DNA of 64,000 nt from Lampris incognitus (GCF_029633865.1 NC_079214.1:21769950-21833949), one strand, 5' to 3'. Numbered from the stretch's first letter, positions 38,001 to 47,782 are shown. Notes: a model not told the origin generated them from the letters alone. A program made the numbers and translations.

Positions 38001-41000
38001 CAAGAATCAGGTCCGCTGGCACAAACAGAGCAATATAGTATACACTGTTAAGAGCCGGAAGGATTCCCATGACTTGTACATCGGGGAAACCAAACATGCT
38101 GTCAGAGAAAGTTGAATCAGTTCATCTGGACACAACGTTTATTGGGAGAAACTTTTCATCACTCATCTAAGTGACCTCTTCAGTCTCAACTGAATGCAGG
38201 TATCCCCACCCTTATAAACAGCACAGTGGCATAGCGACTGGAAACGATTGGTTTCATATGCAAATTGCCATGACCATTAACTAGAGTAACAATGGCCATG
38301 TGTACTACTATTCACAGAGGATTAAGGAATAGTTGCAGTCAAATCATTGTAAGATGGTGACAGATGTACTCTTAGCCCCCCCCGGTTTGGAATGGACTCA
38401 ATGGTATGTTTGTGATGTTTTAGTCTTGTTTGTGTCAAACCAATCAGTATTCCAGAGTATAATACAAATATTTTTGTTGAACTTGTAATTGAAGTGCTTT
38501 TGTTATTTTGTCTTCAAATAAAGCACTTCAAACCGTGTGTATAGGCCTATTGGATTCCCAAAAAATCATGGCATCATCAGGGGGTGAATGTAGGACTCAC
38601 ATCAGGGGGTGGGGAGTTTGGGGCATGTCCCTTATTTCTCCACATAGAGGGGCAACCCTAAGACAGACAGACGGACGGACGGACGGACGGACAGACAGAC
38701 TCCTATTTTAGTTAGATAGGTAGCCAATGGTCATAATAATGTAGGTTAGTGTTGAGTCTCGTAGAGCTAAGTTTAATGCAAACATCAACACGTTCATTTG
38801 TTGATCCATAGTTTAGCCAGCTGCCTAGCAAAAAAAAAAAAATGGATAGGCTACATTGTTATTTCTTGCTGCTGGAAGCTCCCTGCACTTTTTGTTTTAA
38901 GATAATGAAAAGTTCTGTTAATTAAACATATGCTTAAAGGTATTTCAACAAAGTTTTGTGTCGGAGTTTGTGTTGTTCTAAATTTTGGCACCGAGATTTT
39001 CATTTTTACTGCAACGGTATATCAGTTATCGATCTCCTTGGTTACTAATCTGTATCTGTATCGGCCCAGAAAAAAAACACCATCAGTCAACCCCTACTGT
39101 GCACCAGAGTATCTATTCAAGGTGCTTTACAGTACCGTGTGGCACACCATGTAGTTTGTAGTGCACTTGGTCATACTTTGGGTAACCTCAGGTGCTTTTG
39201 ACACTCATTTTGGTGCCGATTGTAGTTCAGTTGGTGGGTAGCACACTTTTTGGTACTTTGTTGTTTATCTTTGGGAACTTTGAGATGGTTTGGGATTTAC
39301 TATATGGTCTTTTATGTAGACTATGTGGTCCTTTGGGACCCTCAGTGGCATTTCATATTTTCGAGGAACCGTATAGAGGTTTGCGGGCGTAGTGTGTGGT
39401 ACATTATCAGACACCCTGTGTATTATCGCCATTTTCACATTGCGTCCACTTGAATCTAATCTTGAATACCTGATTCTCATTTTGCTGTTCATTTGATTAA
39501 GACTGTTATGATAATCTGCCTGACCTTTAAACCAAAATGACTGGTCAAAGTATTTTCTTATGCAGGTCCTAATTGGCTCAAGCTGAACCAAGTAGCAGCT
39601 GATTTGTTGATTCCCTGTCTGGGTAGTGTTTTCCCTTCCCCATCTGGTCTGAATTGAACCTCCTTTTCCTCTCCTGGATCTATGTGCTCCTGTGGCACTA
39701 TGTCATCACTCCTCCCTTTTAGCAGAAAAAAAAAGACACTGGAAACATGACTGGAGCCCTACATCAATGGAAATATAAGTATCTCTTCTCCGAACTGCCT
39801 CCCCATCAGCGGCCACATCGATTGCCAGCAGCGGAATGAACTTTCCACTCACGTGCTCACATACATGTGCATGCCTATACTTTCCCCCCTGCTTTATCAG
39901 CTGTGTCATCGAGCAGTTTGAGGAATTTAGAAAGAAAGCTGTGACTGCAGTAATTTCACATCAATGCAGTAACTTCACTTTTTCACACCCGAAGTGTAGA
40001 AATAATTGGGCCCTTGAGGACAGTTGCAGATTAATCAGTAGAGAATAACTGTCAAAAAGAATTGTTCTTTCACATCTCAACAGACAAACTAGCACCACAT
40101 CAGCTGTATCTTTATAAATTAATTTGTTGCATTTTATAAACAAATTTGCTACCCTCCCACCCACTTTGCCTACTCTAGGGCACATTTTCTGTTCGTTTCA
40201 TCCATCTGTTTAGAAAACTAAGTCATGATTGTGATGAAATTTCTCATTTCCCCAGCTAATAGGGCTGCTCTCTGCTACTTCCAGTAGAATTGGAAGGGTT
40301 GAGTATAAATTGGCAAATAGACACAATCTGACTAATCTCCAGAAAGCCCAGTGGAGTCTGCAGTTTGCAGTGTTGAGGTTGGAATTGGGTCTAGAGGCCT
40401 GTTAGGGTGTCCAAGTGAGAACACTGTTCACTCTGTCTTTTATAAACCAGGAAGGTAGTGGTTGGTCTCTGTGTCATTCGGGTCTGTTTGGTAAATAAAA
40501 GGTATTTTTGTTGAACGTTTTGGAGGCTGGTGGGAACACAGTGCTACAGTGGTTTGTTTTACTCTGGGAGATTTATAAACAAGCACACGCTAATTGTTGA
40601 CTAAATGTGGGTATGAATTCCCAATTACATTTTTTTTCTCTCAAATTTCTACATGTTTGGATTTTGGGGGCTGGTGTAAACTATGTCATGATTTCTTTGG
40701 AGAGGGTTGGGTTAAGGTTAGGGTTTGTTGTGTCAATATGTTATGCTATGGTTTTTTTTAATGCTGGCTGCCTTTTACTTTTCTATTTAATACACTCACA
40801 ATGAATGAAAAGCTTTCAAATGGGTGTTCAATGATAATTTGGGCTACTCATTCCAGGCTTATTGTTAACTCAGATAACACAAAACAAACGATCTATCAAA
40901 AGGTTATTACTCCGTGTGTAAAGTGTTTAACACCAATTTGACAGAAAAAAAATGGACTTGAGTTTCAAGTTTAGTGTTGCAAATTAGTACCAGTTGATTT

Positions 41001-44000
41001 GACACTTAATGTAGTTGCATTTGGACCTTTTTCATCAGTCATTCATTCATACGTACAAATGTGTTCTTACACGCCCATGGGATTTTTTAGCCCTGAAGTT
41101 TGTCTCAGAGGCCAGCTTACAACCTGGGTAACCCCTGAATTTAGACACCAGTTGGCTAACACTGATGTCTTTGGAAGCCTGGTTGATTGCTTGTTGCTGA
41201 GGTAGACAATAGATGTTAGTGGGAAGGAGTTACAACTATCTATCAGGCTTTGCAACCGACTGTCAGACAATCTTGAGAACTAAAAAAAAAAAAATTTCCA
41301 TGGGTGTGTAAGAACAAATTTGTACGTACGAATGACTGATGAATGAGCCCCAATGGTTATAAAGTATGACAAATTCCCTACAGCTGGTATGGTTTAACCC
41401 AGATGTTTGCAGCTGCTTTATACCAAATATCAGTTTTTTTTTCTGTTTGTTCAGCTTGTTTTTTTTTTTTTCTTGGGTGGGGGGGCAGTGCTATATTAAG
41501 ATCGTTGGTATTCGTATTAATATGAGCTTTGCTTTTCCTGCTCATGAATTTTTTTTTACAACATTTTTACAATAGCCAGAGGCATCAGAATCAGCTTTAT
41601 TTGGTCAAGTATGCTTACACATACAAGGAATTTGTCTCCGGTTTATTGGCTCTCAATGTACTTACAAAGAATAACAACACAACAATCTTCAGGAATATAC
41701 TTGTATCCTCAGACATAATCTTGATATAATATAATATAATATAATATAATGGATGGAGAATATAATATAACATAGTATAACATAGTATGATAGCTTCAGG
41801 AATATATATATATAAGGAATGACTATATACAGGTGGAACCATTTCTGTAAACTGTAAACAGGATACAAATAGTGCAAAGAAGTGAAGAGAGCAACGAGTG
41901 CTGAGATGAATATTAAACGGGTAAAACAAATCTTTATTTTTCTCTTTATTTTTATTGAATAAAACAAATCCTCAAAGGAAATAAGTAAAGTTATACTTTA
42001 TTGATCCATCTGTCACAATGGAAATTCATTAATATTGCTGCCTATGTTGCCAGAATGGGAGCAGAACAACACCGCTTGGGGCAGTTGGGTTGAAATGCCT
42101 TGACCCAGGGGCACATTGGTAGTACCTGACATTCGGTTACCGGCGCCCTTTGGCTGTCCGCCCTTCTCTTCATTACACTCATAGAGTTTGAGGACTGAAT
42201 ACTGTTTAAAGCTTCGGTTCTTAGTTGATTTATTAAACACTGATAATATGTTAAAAAAGTGGATTTTGGTGTTGGCAGAGCTCATTGTCCTTTTAAAGGG
42301 TGCGTATTTTTTTCTGTCTCCAAGCTCTCTATTGCACATTCCACTGATGACCCATTGAAGGAAGTTAGTCCAAGCTCTGTGATAAAACTTAACTAAGTCA
42401 AACAAAGCTCCTTGGATAACAGAGTTTTGAAAGGACTCCCAGCTGCAGAGGAAAGTAACGCAGCCTTCCAGCTTAAACAGAGCACACAGAGGGATGTCCA
42501 AACTGCCATGAGCTGCCTGCCAGCCACAGGAGCCATGCCTTCAGGTTTTTTGGTCTGGAAAAGTCACTACAGCAGACCAATAGCTAGAGGAAACAGGAAA
42601 GGGATTATGCACATATTCTATCTTGTCAGCCTGTCAAATGTGTCCCCTCAAGCACAGGCTCCCCATTGACTTTCATTTAAACGTCTTTGAGAAACCCAAG
42701 CCTCTGTCACTTACGTGTCGATTCTCCCTCTCCCCATTTCCTCACACACACACACACAAATGCATGTTAGGAAACACACACAGTCTGGTGTTGTATCACT
42801 GTTGGCTGTGGCTAGAACCTATGTGAGCGAGTGAGACTAATCTCTGATTGACTCTGCAGCAGCACAGGCTGTTCCAGGAAATCGGTGTGGTGATTTGCAT
42901 TTGGTGAGTAAGAGTGTGCCGAGCATTACATGCCAATAAGAGCAGAACATTCTGGACGCTGTCACTTCTGAACCTTACTGCTCGGCCCAGTCGCTGAAGG
43001 ACTCTCTTACCCAACCACCAACTGAAGAGCTGGTCTGGCTTCATTCCCTCTGATTGTTCCTATCACTTGTACTGTATGTTCTCTGCAGGCTAATGTCACT
43101 GCCAATTAAGGCAGTCTTAAAGCCTTAATCATCAGAGGAGTCTCTGAAATTTCCATGACTTCTCAGCCTCCCAATATTTCATGAAGAGTGGAACAGTCAG
43201 CTTCCCCTCTTTTTTAGCTTTCAGTTCACTCAGTTCACTGTTAAGTAGACATAGAGTAAATGTATAGCTGTACGTGTGATGGGTACCTGTTTGTACTTTA
43301 GCATATTTGTTCCGGACCAACTCTCCCCAACCTTCTGGTCTTCACCTGATAAGCTTTTAAAGTTAAGCAAGCCATGTGCACGTCGGAAATGACTCGGAAA
43401 AGGCCAGTGTTGGTGCAGAGTTCAGTTCTTCGTGAGAAATGACCAAGATCCTATTTACAGCCGAAGTGCAGCTAAATCTCCTCTGGTGTTCCCCGTACTC
43501 TCTGCAGCTTGTGCTGTGGCTTTCCTATATGCGGCATCTGAAACTGCTGAGCTGAAACAGCTCCCGCACCCGAGACATGCAGGTCCAGTTTCACGAGTGG
43601 TTATTGAAACATTCAAACTTGCCCCTTGCTCCAGTTCCTCACTCTCAGCCTTTGTTTTCTTTAGTCACCTTCAGGAACTTGAGGAGTTTACTGCATCGTT
43701 ACCTTTCTCACAAGTATATCCCAACAGTCTTGACAAGTTTTAACAAGCGGGGGGTCTTTGACCCTGACATGGGTCCTGACAGTAACTTGTTGTTTGTGGC
43801 AACACCTTGGAAGTTTTGTGAGTTGTGAGTGTCGATGTGTTTCTGACTGATGCTACATGTGAGAGGTCTCTTTGTCTTCTCCTTTGTGCGTTTCTGTCAC
43901 AGACAGGTCTGCTGAAAATGAACAACAAGCTGATGAGTCAGCACGCTCCGCCAGTTTGAGTTGCTTACAGCCATTAATCTATGGGGCCTTTACCATGAAC

Positions 44001-47000
44001 ACCTGACGCGGGTGATTTCTCACATCCACATTTTGAGACCTCATCTGTCATTGATCTGGATTCAGACAGGAAGCTTGTCGGTCCTTCCCCATACAATTTC
44101 CAACCTTATAATTCTTGATTCTGCTGCCCCTTTGTGGCGCATCAGTTTTGACCGTTGTTAAAAAATAAGAAGAAATAAAGAGCCATGTACATCACACCAC
44201 ACATTTTGTTGTAACAACCCCTCATACCTCCTCAATACACACACACACATACACCCTCCCCCAAATGTGCTTAGCAGCTGTTTCTGCAGGAGTCACAGGC
44301 AAGAGCCTCCATGGAAAAAGAAGTTGAGCCAGTTGGGTGGAGAGCAGTGGGAGGATTTTTTCCACTCTCAGACTGTCTGTCTGACCAACCATCTGTCTAA
44401 CGGACAGTCTGTCTCATAATCAGACCTATAACCAGTCAGATTTCAGGAATTTACTCATCTTGAGGTGCTGAGCCCATTGCATGTAGTGGCAAATTTTACA
44501 GTTTTGAGCGAAATCCTATACAACCCCCGGGGGTTGTATAGGATGTTTGTGGAAAGGATGTTTGTGGAAATTGTCAGCTGCATTCAGTAAGGCTTCTGTG
44601 TGCCCATCATTGATTACCTACTTCAAAACGTTGCATGCTCATGTTTGTGCTTGTCTTAGCATCCTTCACCTTGGCATGGCAGATGAACCTGTCTTGGCCT
44701 GAATATGTACCGTTGTTGCCAACATGGTGGAAAATATGAGCAAAAGTAAAGGAGTTGTGAGTGGCAGGTGAGAGAAGATTCCTGCCTGCACTGGTTAGTA
44801 ATGTAAAAAGTGTCAGTCATCCTGTATTGTGCCCATGTTGGAGTCGCTCCGTTCTTTTTATTATCAGCTGTATCGAAACGCGGAAGAATGTGGGTGTACT
44901 TTTCTTTGGATTGCCAAAACCTCCAGTGTCCATCTAGTGCAATGGAATACATGCGTCTCAAAAATTGCAAATGTCGGCACTCAGCTGGCATGTCTTTTGC
45001 ATATTTTGGTTTATGATTGGTTTATTTACTGTATGTACCGATCGATTACATAAACAACTCCTATCTCCTCCTACTCTTTGCAGAACGCCTTTACTGGGAT
45101 TCCTCGCTGCATATTCCCACAGCCAGTTTCCAGGACATTCTCCACGATGATAAGGCAGCTCTGGCCTGGCTCTTGGCACTTCGCCGTGTTGGCATTGTCT
45201 ACCTGAAGGGGGCTCCTTTGGAGCAAGGCCAGGTGGCCAGATTGAGTGAGAGGATTGGCTATCTGAGACTCACTTTCTATGGGTGAGATACCACAACATT
45301 TATACATTTTGTTCCATTCATTCTTAGCCAAGCTGCCATTTTATACTTAAATTCCCTATTAAATCTAGAACTGTGGAAAAATATGATGTTGATAATATAA
45401 CAGAGCAGAGCCCCAGGCGTACGTATTCACCAAGGTTAGGACCAAAGCAACGCTAAACCAAAACAAAAAAAAACAAAAACAAAAATCTTTATTTACAAAC
45501 CATTTCCGGAAGATCCTAGATCAACCAGGATTTGTGATGAATAAACCCAGGCTTTCAGCTCTCTCACCTTGGGTTAAGGTGAACTTAAACTCAGCAGTTG
45601 AGTTATCACGGTGATGATTGCTCCGGGACAGAGAGCTACAAAAACAACCTAAAAGCATTCCAGCTGCTTTTTTTTTTTTTTTAAGAGAGGAATTACCTGG
45701 TGCACTCAATCATAACGGGGGTTTGGAAAACAAAGCCTTTCCTCCCAGCAGATGAGCTCATACAAGTGGAAGCAAAATACTGCGAACCTAAGTTAAAGAC
45801 GCGTGTTTAGCAGTGCCAGACTGTTTTATGACCTGGGCTAGAACACAAGAAATGCATCTGAACAACGCACGCCTGCATAGAAAATGGAAACTAACTTTTC
45901 CTCATTATTGCAGTACCGTCACTGCATCACAATGAACTCTTACTATTGAAAACTAAAGTGTAAGCACTCCTCTGAACCAGTTCTAGTCCCCTTCCAGGAG
46001 CAGTGAAATTCTTCTTATCTTTTTCTCTTTAAAGCTTAATCTGTGCATCAGAGTCTCTGAAAATAAGTTCAAATTCGAAAAAAGAAAATACCAAAGATGA
46101 TTCGTCAACACTCTCCTCTTCTCTAGGCACACATGGCAGGTCCAGGACAAACCTATGGCAAACAATGTCGCTTACACCTCTGGGATGCTCAGCCTCCATA
46201 CAGATTACCCTGCATTGCACTTCCCACCTGGAGTGAGTAACTTTGAATTCAGTGGTCCATTAAGACTATCATTTTGTGTTAAAAAAGAAACAGTTACATA
46301 TTCAGTTATAATCGAATACGTACCATTTCCTTACAATAATTATTGCAAGGAACTGGTGTGTGAATGGTATGTGAATTTGGCTTGGTGTCCTGAGTGTTGT
46401 AAAACAAGCATTGTATGGCATGTGTTGGCCTCTTGCAGGTGCAGTTTCTGCACTGCCTGAGCCCGGCTGTCAAAGGAGGGGAGAGCCAGGTTGTGGATGG
46501 CTTCCATATGGCTGAGAAGCTGCAAATAGAAGACCCAGAGGCCTTCCAGATCCTCACCTCCTGCCGAGCAGACTTCACCGACACGGGGACAGACTACTGT
46601 GACTTCTTGGTGCAGTCAAAGAACCGCATCATTGAGTAAGTTGGAGTCCGCGCCCACCAAATGTAAAGACAGGTAAAAGTTGATGTGGAGTAGGTGTGTG
46701 GTTGTGTTGAGGCGGGTATGACCTGGGAACAGGATTTACATCCAGCACATCCACTACATTCACACTGTCTTCATGTATATAAACAAGATTCAGACACATA
46801 ATACTAACAATCAAAATTACATGCATTTTAAAGCGAGACATAGCAGGTCATTTGATTACGTGATTGTATAAAACTGGAAGAGACTGCCATCTGGTGTTCA
46901 TATTAGTTATTACATTTAAATACAACTACAGAAGAAACTAAAAGTAAAGGTGATTCTGAGAAATTGAATGAACAAGACTTTTCAAAACGTACATGGCGTT

Positions 47001-47782
47001 AACTCTTAAGCAAAATAATTTCATTTAAGATAAACTAACAATGAAACCTGACAGCTGCCAATGTGTCTCTTTTCGATTTGTGCAGTGTGGACTACGAGGG
47101 TCGAGTCTCAAGGATAAATTATAACAATGCCACTAGAGATTCTGTGCTGGACCTCCCCTTACATCAGGTTCAGCCCTTCTATCGAGCGCTCAAAGCCTTT
47201 GTAGACATCATGAATCGGCCAGAGAATGTGGCCACCTACCGAATGGAATCAGGTCAGTGTGTTATTGAGCTCAATGCTCAAACAGAATAACTCGTGGTTA
47301 GAGTTTGAATGCAAACCTCTTTAAACCATCATCATTTTGGCAAAGGGACTGATGCACCAAATAATTGCTAGAAATAGAGTAATGACATTTTACAATTACG
47401 GTAAAACCTGAGATTGGACTTTGCCGAGGGACCCAGATTCAAGCATCTGCAAGCATCCTCTGTTGAGTCATCCTCAAGCAAAGTTTTAAAATAGGATTCA
47501 ATTGCAAATCCTGAACTTTGACCCCCCTGGGGACAGGGACAATACGATATAAAGAGCATTTCATGTGCAACTGCTCCTTTACCTATAGTGGCATGATTGT
47601 CTGTGTGATTTCTCTCTGTAGGGGATTTGATAACTTTTGATAACTGGCGTTTGCTCCATGGGCGGAGGCACTACACCAGCTCCCCAGACAAACTGCGGCA
47701 CCTGGAGGGTGCCTACCTTGACTGGGATGAAGTCATGTCTCGCCTTCGACTACTCCGCAAGTCTGTCCACGGAGACAGATAA
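11156..47782 (+). CDS. BBOX1: Gamma-butyrobetaine hydroxylase, complete coding sequence in seven exons
   Basis: Coding parts are 11156-11560, 23188-23302, 45084-45282, 46127-46232, 46439-46635, 47086-47252 and 47622-47782; all introns are GT-AG and all phases agree. From the first in-frame Met of exon 2 the protein is 449 residues (428 from the Met at 11219), against 387 in human BBOX1. The enzyme is a 2-oxoglutarate and Fe(II) dioxygenase that performs the last step of carnitine synthesis. The N-terminal zinc site is present: [11 protein letters not shown] in the first exon and H of WPDQH in the second. The iron site is HTD in [15 protein letters not shown] plus H of NWRLLHGRR. The paralogue TMLHE shares the fold but BBOX1 is the better match ([32 protein letters not shown]). 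The N-terminal extension is Arg-rich. No frameshift or internal stop is seen. Confidence 0.95.
12270..12705 (-). mobile_element. tRNA-derived SINE, family A copy 1, minus orientation
   Basis: On the minus strand it starts GGGGCGTCCGGGTAGCGTAG and has a B box GGTTCGAATCCCC, a tRNA-like promoter head, then a body of about 350 bases and a short G/T-rich 3' end. A 17-base target duplication flanks it: TGACTTTAACAATTATC at 12253-12269 and the same with one change at 12706-12722. Two relatives are in this window. Confidence 0.88.
14046..14107 (+). repeat. Element-end fragment, inverted relative to 19478-19532
   Basis: GACGTGGGAGGGAACTCCGC, GCACGTCATCAAATGCTCAC and CGACCAAT here match the reverse complement of 19478-19532 with few differences. 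Both are CpG-bearing and look like ends of the same repeat family. Confidence 0.6.
14210..14860 (-). mobile_element. L1-like LINE, 3' end of ORF2
   Basis: Minus-strand frames carry the C-terminal segment of an L1/Tx1-like ORF2: ETVFHLFG near the left, [18 protein letters not shown], and [20 protein letters not shown], typical of the region after the reverse transcriptase. The first frame is broken against the second. Only the 3' end is present, as is usual for 5'-truncated insertions. The clade is inferred. Confidence 0.6.
14966..15564 (-). mobile_element. Probable 3' LTR of the BEL/Pao element
   Basis: On the minus strand a purine tract GACGGGGAG is followed at 15564 by TGTAATGG, a plausible LTR start. 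A plausible end, ...ATACAACA, lies at 14966. The LTR would be about 600 bases. No second copy was seen upstream, so the ends are tentative. Confidence 0.45.
15613..17181 (-). pseudogene. BEL/Pao integrase region, open for 522 codons
   Basis: The longest open frame of the element. It has an HHCC zinc-binding region ([13 protein letters not shown] then CVTCRK), then the integrase core with catalytic D of [11 protein letters not shown] of LQSDCGTNF and E of GGTWERMIG, then a DUF5641-type C-terminus ([20 protein letters not shown]). All three catalytic acids are kept. It lacks an upstream frame joined to it, so it is a surviving part of a broken polyprotein rather than a gene. Confidence 0.85.
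19818..21960 (+). pseudogene. SWIM zinc finger and YqaJ (lambda-exonuclease-like) nuclease gene, frameshifted
   Basis: Exon 1 reads from about 19818 ([20 protein letters not shown]) to 20126, where GTAAGC opens an intron closing at CTTGTCTACAG near 20715. Exon 2 contains a SWIM-type zinc finger, GHCTCMA then [12 protein letters not shown], with a 1-base deletion between them near 20812. It continues with [20 protein letters not shown] and [17 protein letters not shown], and then breaks again near 21360. The YqaJ core follows: [20 protein letters not shown], then a further 1-base loss near 21618, then [14 protein letters not shown] and EIK are the metal-binding nuclease motifs. The last recognisable part is [18 protein letters not shown]. 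At least three frame breaks make it a pseudogene. The exact start codon is unclear; an ATG at 19887 is internal. Confidence 0.8.
20364..20594 (+). repeat. Tandem duplication of about 105 bases inside the YqaJ intron
   Basis: Two near-identical copies, 20364-20469 and 20491-20594, both begin ACCACTGACTAAGTTAGG and include GGGGGACGCACAGGAAATTA. They differ by a 2-base gap (CTGTAAAA against CTAAAA). Confidence 0.9.
22553..22756 (-). pseudogene. DDE_Tnp_4-like transposase, C-terminal fragment
   Basis: The minus strand reads [49 protein letters not shown] and a TAA stop at 22555-22553. RIHVER and the TVCxALxNxCP end are hallmarks of DDE_Tnp_4 transposases (ISL2EU/Harbinger-like). The catalytic core is missing: a stop lies just before KKTHN. 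It faces the YqaJ gene, with their 3' ends about 600 bases apart. Confidence 0.72.
23188..23302 (+). CDS. BBOX1: BBOX1 exon 3
   Basis: Acceptor CTCCCCACAG, donor AATG/GTGAGA. It encodes [13 protein letters not shown] (with the fourth zinc ligand, His) and [14 protein letters not shown]. It enters in phase 0 and leaves one base. Confidence 0.95.
23450..24000. repeat. CpG-bearing repeat with strong central hairpin, possible MITE
   Basis: A segment richer in CG and TCG than its flanks surrounds an 18-base perfect stem: ATATCCGGGAAGATGCCG at 23687-23704 pairs with 23722-23739 across a 17-base loop. The outer part (GTGTCTCCGTAGCG) resembles the start of fish non-autonomous DNA elements, but matching termini were not proven. 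Confidence 0.4.
24010..24940 (-). mobile_element. CR1/Rex1-like LINE, 3' half
   Basis: Minus-strand frames carry [20 protein letters not shown], then a broken copy of the LGxxLTWSLNT region, then [11 protein letters not shown] and the C-terminal [18 protein letters not shown] typical of CR1/Rex1-like LINEs of fish. The 3' end near 24010-24075 holds a TTTATTGTCC...ATACAATGAAATT tail. Frameshifts separate the two halves. Clade is from memory. Confidence 0.65.
25694..26131 (+). mobile_element. tRNA-derived SINE, family A copy 2, plus orientation
   Basis: Begins GGCGTCCAGGTGGTGTGGCG, has a degraded B box (GTTTGAATCCTTG), a body shared with the two minus-strand copies (TCACTGTCAGGTGAAAAGAA, GAGGAGGCATGTGGTAG) and a G-rich 3' end. 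No clear target duplication was seen. Confidence 0.85.
26930..27095 (+). mobile_element. LINE reverse-transcriptase fragment
   Basis: One short block reads [20 protein letters not shown] followed by [13 protein letters not shown], matching the FLGtti..DLkW..nI..i.kKAQqRmyFLR stretch of CR1/Rex1-like LINEs. Nothing of the element is recognisable on either side. Confidence 0.6.
28090..28122. repeat. (CA)n microsatellite
   Basis: About 12 CA units followed by ACAACAACAAC. Confidence 0.85.
29029..29094. repeat. (GA)n(CA)n microsatellite
   Basis: Six GA units followed by 27 CA units. Confidence 0.95.
29201..29263. repeat. (CA)n microsatellite
   Basis: About 27 uninterrupted CA units, then GCACACACATGG. 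It lies 107 bases after the previous array. Confidence 0.95.
30118..30420. repeat. Repeat with four CAACCAATG motifs, possible Penelope-like 3' region
   Basis: CAACCAATG occurs at 30257, 30291, 30323 and 30350. The preceding segment (CGTCACGCACTCATCAGCTG at 30166-30185) resembles sequence seen near fish Penelope-like elements. No coding part is visible, and the assignment is weak. Confidence 0.3.
30798..31994. mobile_element. Palindromic Tc1 derivative, copy 2
   Basis: Exactly 1197 bp like copy 1, with the same CACTACCGTTC ends, TA duplications (30796-30797, 31995-31996), 535-base arms (30798-31332 and 31460-31994) and 127-base spacer. The spacer reads on the opposite strand, so the whole unit is inserted in reverse orientation relative to copy 1. 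Few substitutions separate the copies. It sits in a (TA)n array, a natural Tc1 target. Confidence 0.9.
31328..31615 (-). pseudogene. Tc1 transposase N-terminal domain (copy 2, 95 residues)
   Basis: Same 95-residue frame as in copy 1 with one difference (EDKYIR instead of EDEYIR), containing the first helix-turn-helix and GRPR linker. A 64-residue partner lies at 31177-31371 on the plus strand. No catalytic domain. Confidence 0.8.
31995..32044. repeat. (TA)n microsatellite
   Basis: About 25 TA units directly beside the right end of palindromic copy 2; a shorter run (30779-30797) lies at its left end, so the insertion split one array. Confidence 0.95.
33640..34060 (-). mobile_element. L2-like LINE 3' fragment
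   Basis: The minus strand reads [40 protein letters not shown], then loses frame. These are the C-terminal blocks of fish L2-like LINEs, the same family type as 1-2369. Confidence 0.75.
34087..34130. repeat. Poly(T) with CG interruptions
   Basis: Three T runs separated by CG. Probably the A-tail of the neighbouring minus-strand LINE fragment or another retrocopy. Confidence 0.6.
34955..36197 (+). mobile_element. Tc1-like DD34E transposon, 1243 bp
   Basis: Ends CACTATATGGACAAAAGTAT and its inverted complement, flanked by TA (34953-34954 and 36198-36199). It sits cleanly in the RTE-like LINE endonuclease region. It encodes one decayed transposase. Confidence 0.92.
35086..36140 (+). pseudogene. 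Tc1 transposase, decayed
   Basis: The N-terminal helix-turn-helix ([33 protein letters not shown]) runs to a TGA near 35254. A frameshift follows near 35350, and a second TGA near 35578 lies after [16 protein letters not shown]. Both TGA codons look like CGA changed by CpG decay. From 35595 the frame is open: [51 protein letters not shown]. Catalytic residues are D of WSDE, D of RHDCAP and E of NPIE. Exactly 34 residues separate the last two, the DD34E signature. Confidence 0.88.
36430..36525 (-). repeat. Short LINE 3'-end insertion inside the RTE-like LINE
   Basis: CAAGATTCAAGATTATTTGT followed by CTTATGATACAAGTACAAGA and a GCTCCTC block, typical of a CR1/Rex1-like 3' end. It interrupts the LINE between two recognisable parts. 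Confidence 0.45.
38025..38330 (+). mobile_element. Penelope-like element fragment with GIY-YIG-type motif
   Basis: The frame near 38030-38115 reads [20 protein letters not shown], resembling the Y...YIGETK start of the GIY-YIG endonuclease of Penelope-like elements. After it comes a common fish repeat, AGTGACCTCTTCAGTCTCAA near 38170. Short and without other domains. Confidence 0.45.
38659..38700. repeat. (GACA/GACG)n microsatellite
   Basis: Tetranucleotide array CAGACAGACGGACGGACGG and variants. Confidence 0.9.
41585..42150. repeat. Cluster of LINE/SINE 3' tails
   Basis: At 41585-41700 is a tail-type segment (AATCAGCTTTATTTGGTCAA, ACATACAAGGAATTTGTCTC) known from fish LINEs. AT-rich ATAATATAATATA runs follow at 41726-41800. 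At 41985-42140 lies another tail (TATACTTTATTGATCCATCT) followed by SINE-like sequence (CCAGGGGCACATTGGTAGTA). No open gene. Confidence 0.5.
44513..44544. repeat. Perfect 32-base palindrome, then a 15-base tandem duplication
   Basis: ATCCTATACAACCCCC is followed without spacer by its exact reverse complement. Directly overlapping its end, GGATGTTTGTGGAAA occurs twice in tandem (44541-44555 and 44556-44570). Confidence 0.95.
45084..45282 (+). CDS. BBOX1: BBOX1 exon 4
   Basis: Acceptor TACTCTTTGCAG, donor ATGG/GTGAGA. It encodes [19 protein letters not shown] through GYLRLTFYG, matching the human segment before GHTWQVQDK. Enters after one base, leaves two. Confidence 0.95.
45660..46126. other. 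BBOX1: BBOX1 intron 4, no element recognised
   Basis: The whole intron is 45283-46126. Apart from a T run near 45668-45683 and an AAAACAAAAAC stretch at 45458-45485, nothing was recognised. Confidence 0.6.
46127..46232 (+). CDS. BBOX1: BBOX1 exon 5, iron site
   Basis: Acceptor CTTCTCTAG, donor GGA/GTGAGT. Encodes [20 protein letters not shown] and [18 protein letters not shown] holds two of the three iron ligands. Confidence 0.96.
46439..46635 (+). CDS. BBOX1: BBOX1 exon 6
   Basis: Acceptor GCCTCTTGCAG, donor ATTGA/GTAAGT. Encodes [20 protein letters not shown] through [14 protein letters not shown]. In phase 0, leaves two bases. Confidence 0.96.
47086..47252 (+). CDS. BBOX1: BBOX1 exon 7
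   Basis: Acceptor GATTTGTGCAG, donor TCAG/GTCAGT. Encodes [20 protein letters not shown] and [15 protein letters not shown]. Completes a split Asp codon and leaves one base. Confidence 0.96.
47622..47782 (+). CDS. BBOX1: BBOX1 exon 8, last coding exon
   Basis: Acceptor TCTCTCTGTAG. Encodes [20 protein letters not shown], with the third iron ligand His, then [20 protein letters not shown] and a TAA at 47780-47782. Confidence 0.96.

Larger units (their letters stand above)
23303..45083 (+). other. BBOX1: BBOX1 intron 3 (21.8 kb)
   Basis: GT-AG intron (GTGAGA...CTCTTTGCAG). It holds several LINE pieces, SINEs, the second palindromic Tc1 element, a Tc1-in-LINE nest and several microsatellites. 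Stretches 25000-25690, 27100-28080, 29270-30110, 32050-33640, 38720-41580 and 42500-44510 have no recognisable gene; the open frames there lack any family motif. Confidence 0.85.

Noticed and set aside
42013-42501. 162-codon minus-strand open frame
   Set aside because: Overlaps LINE/SINE tails and has no recognisable domain or exon borders.
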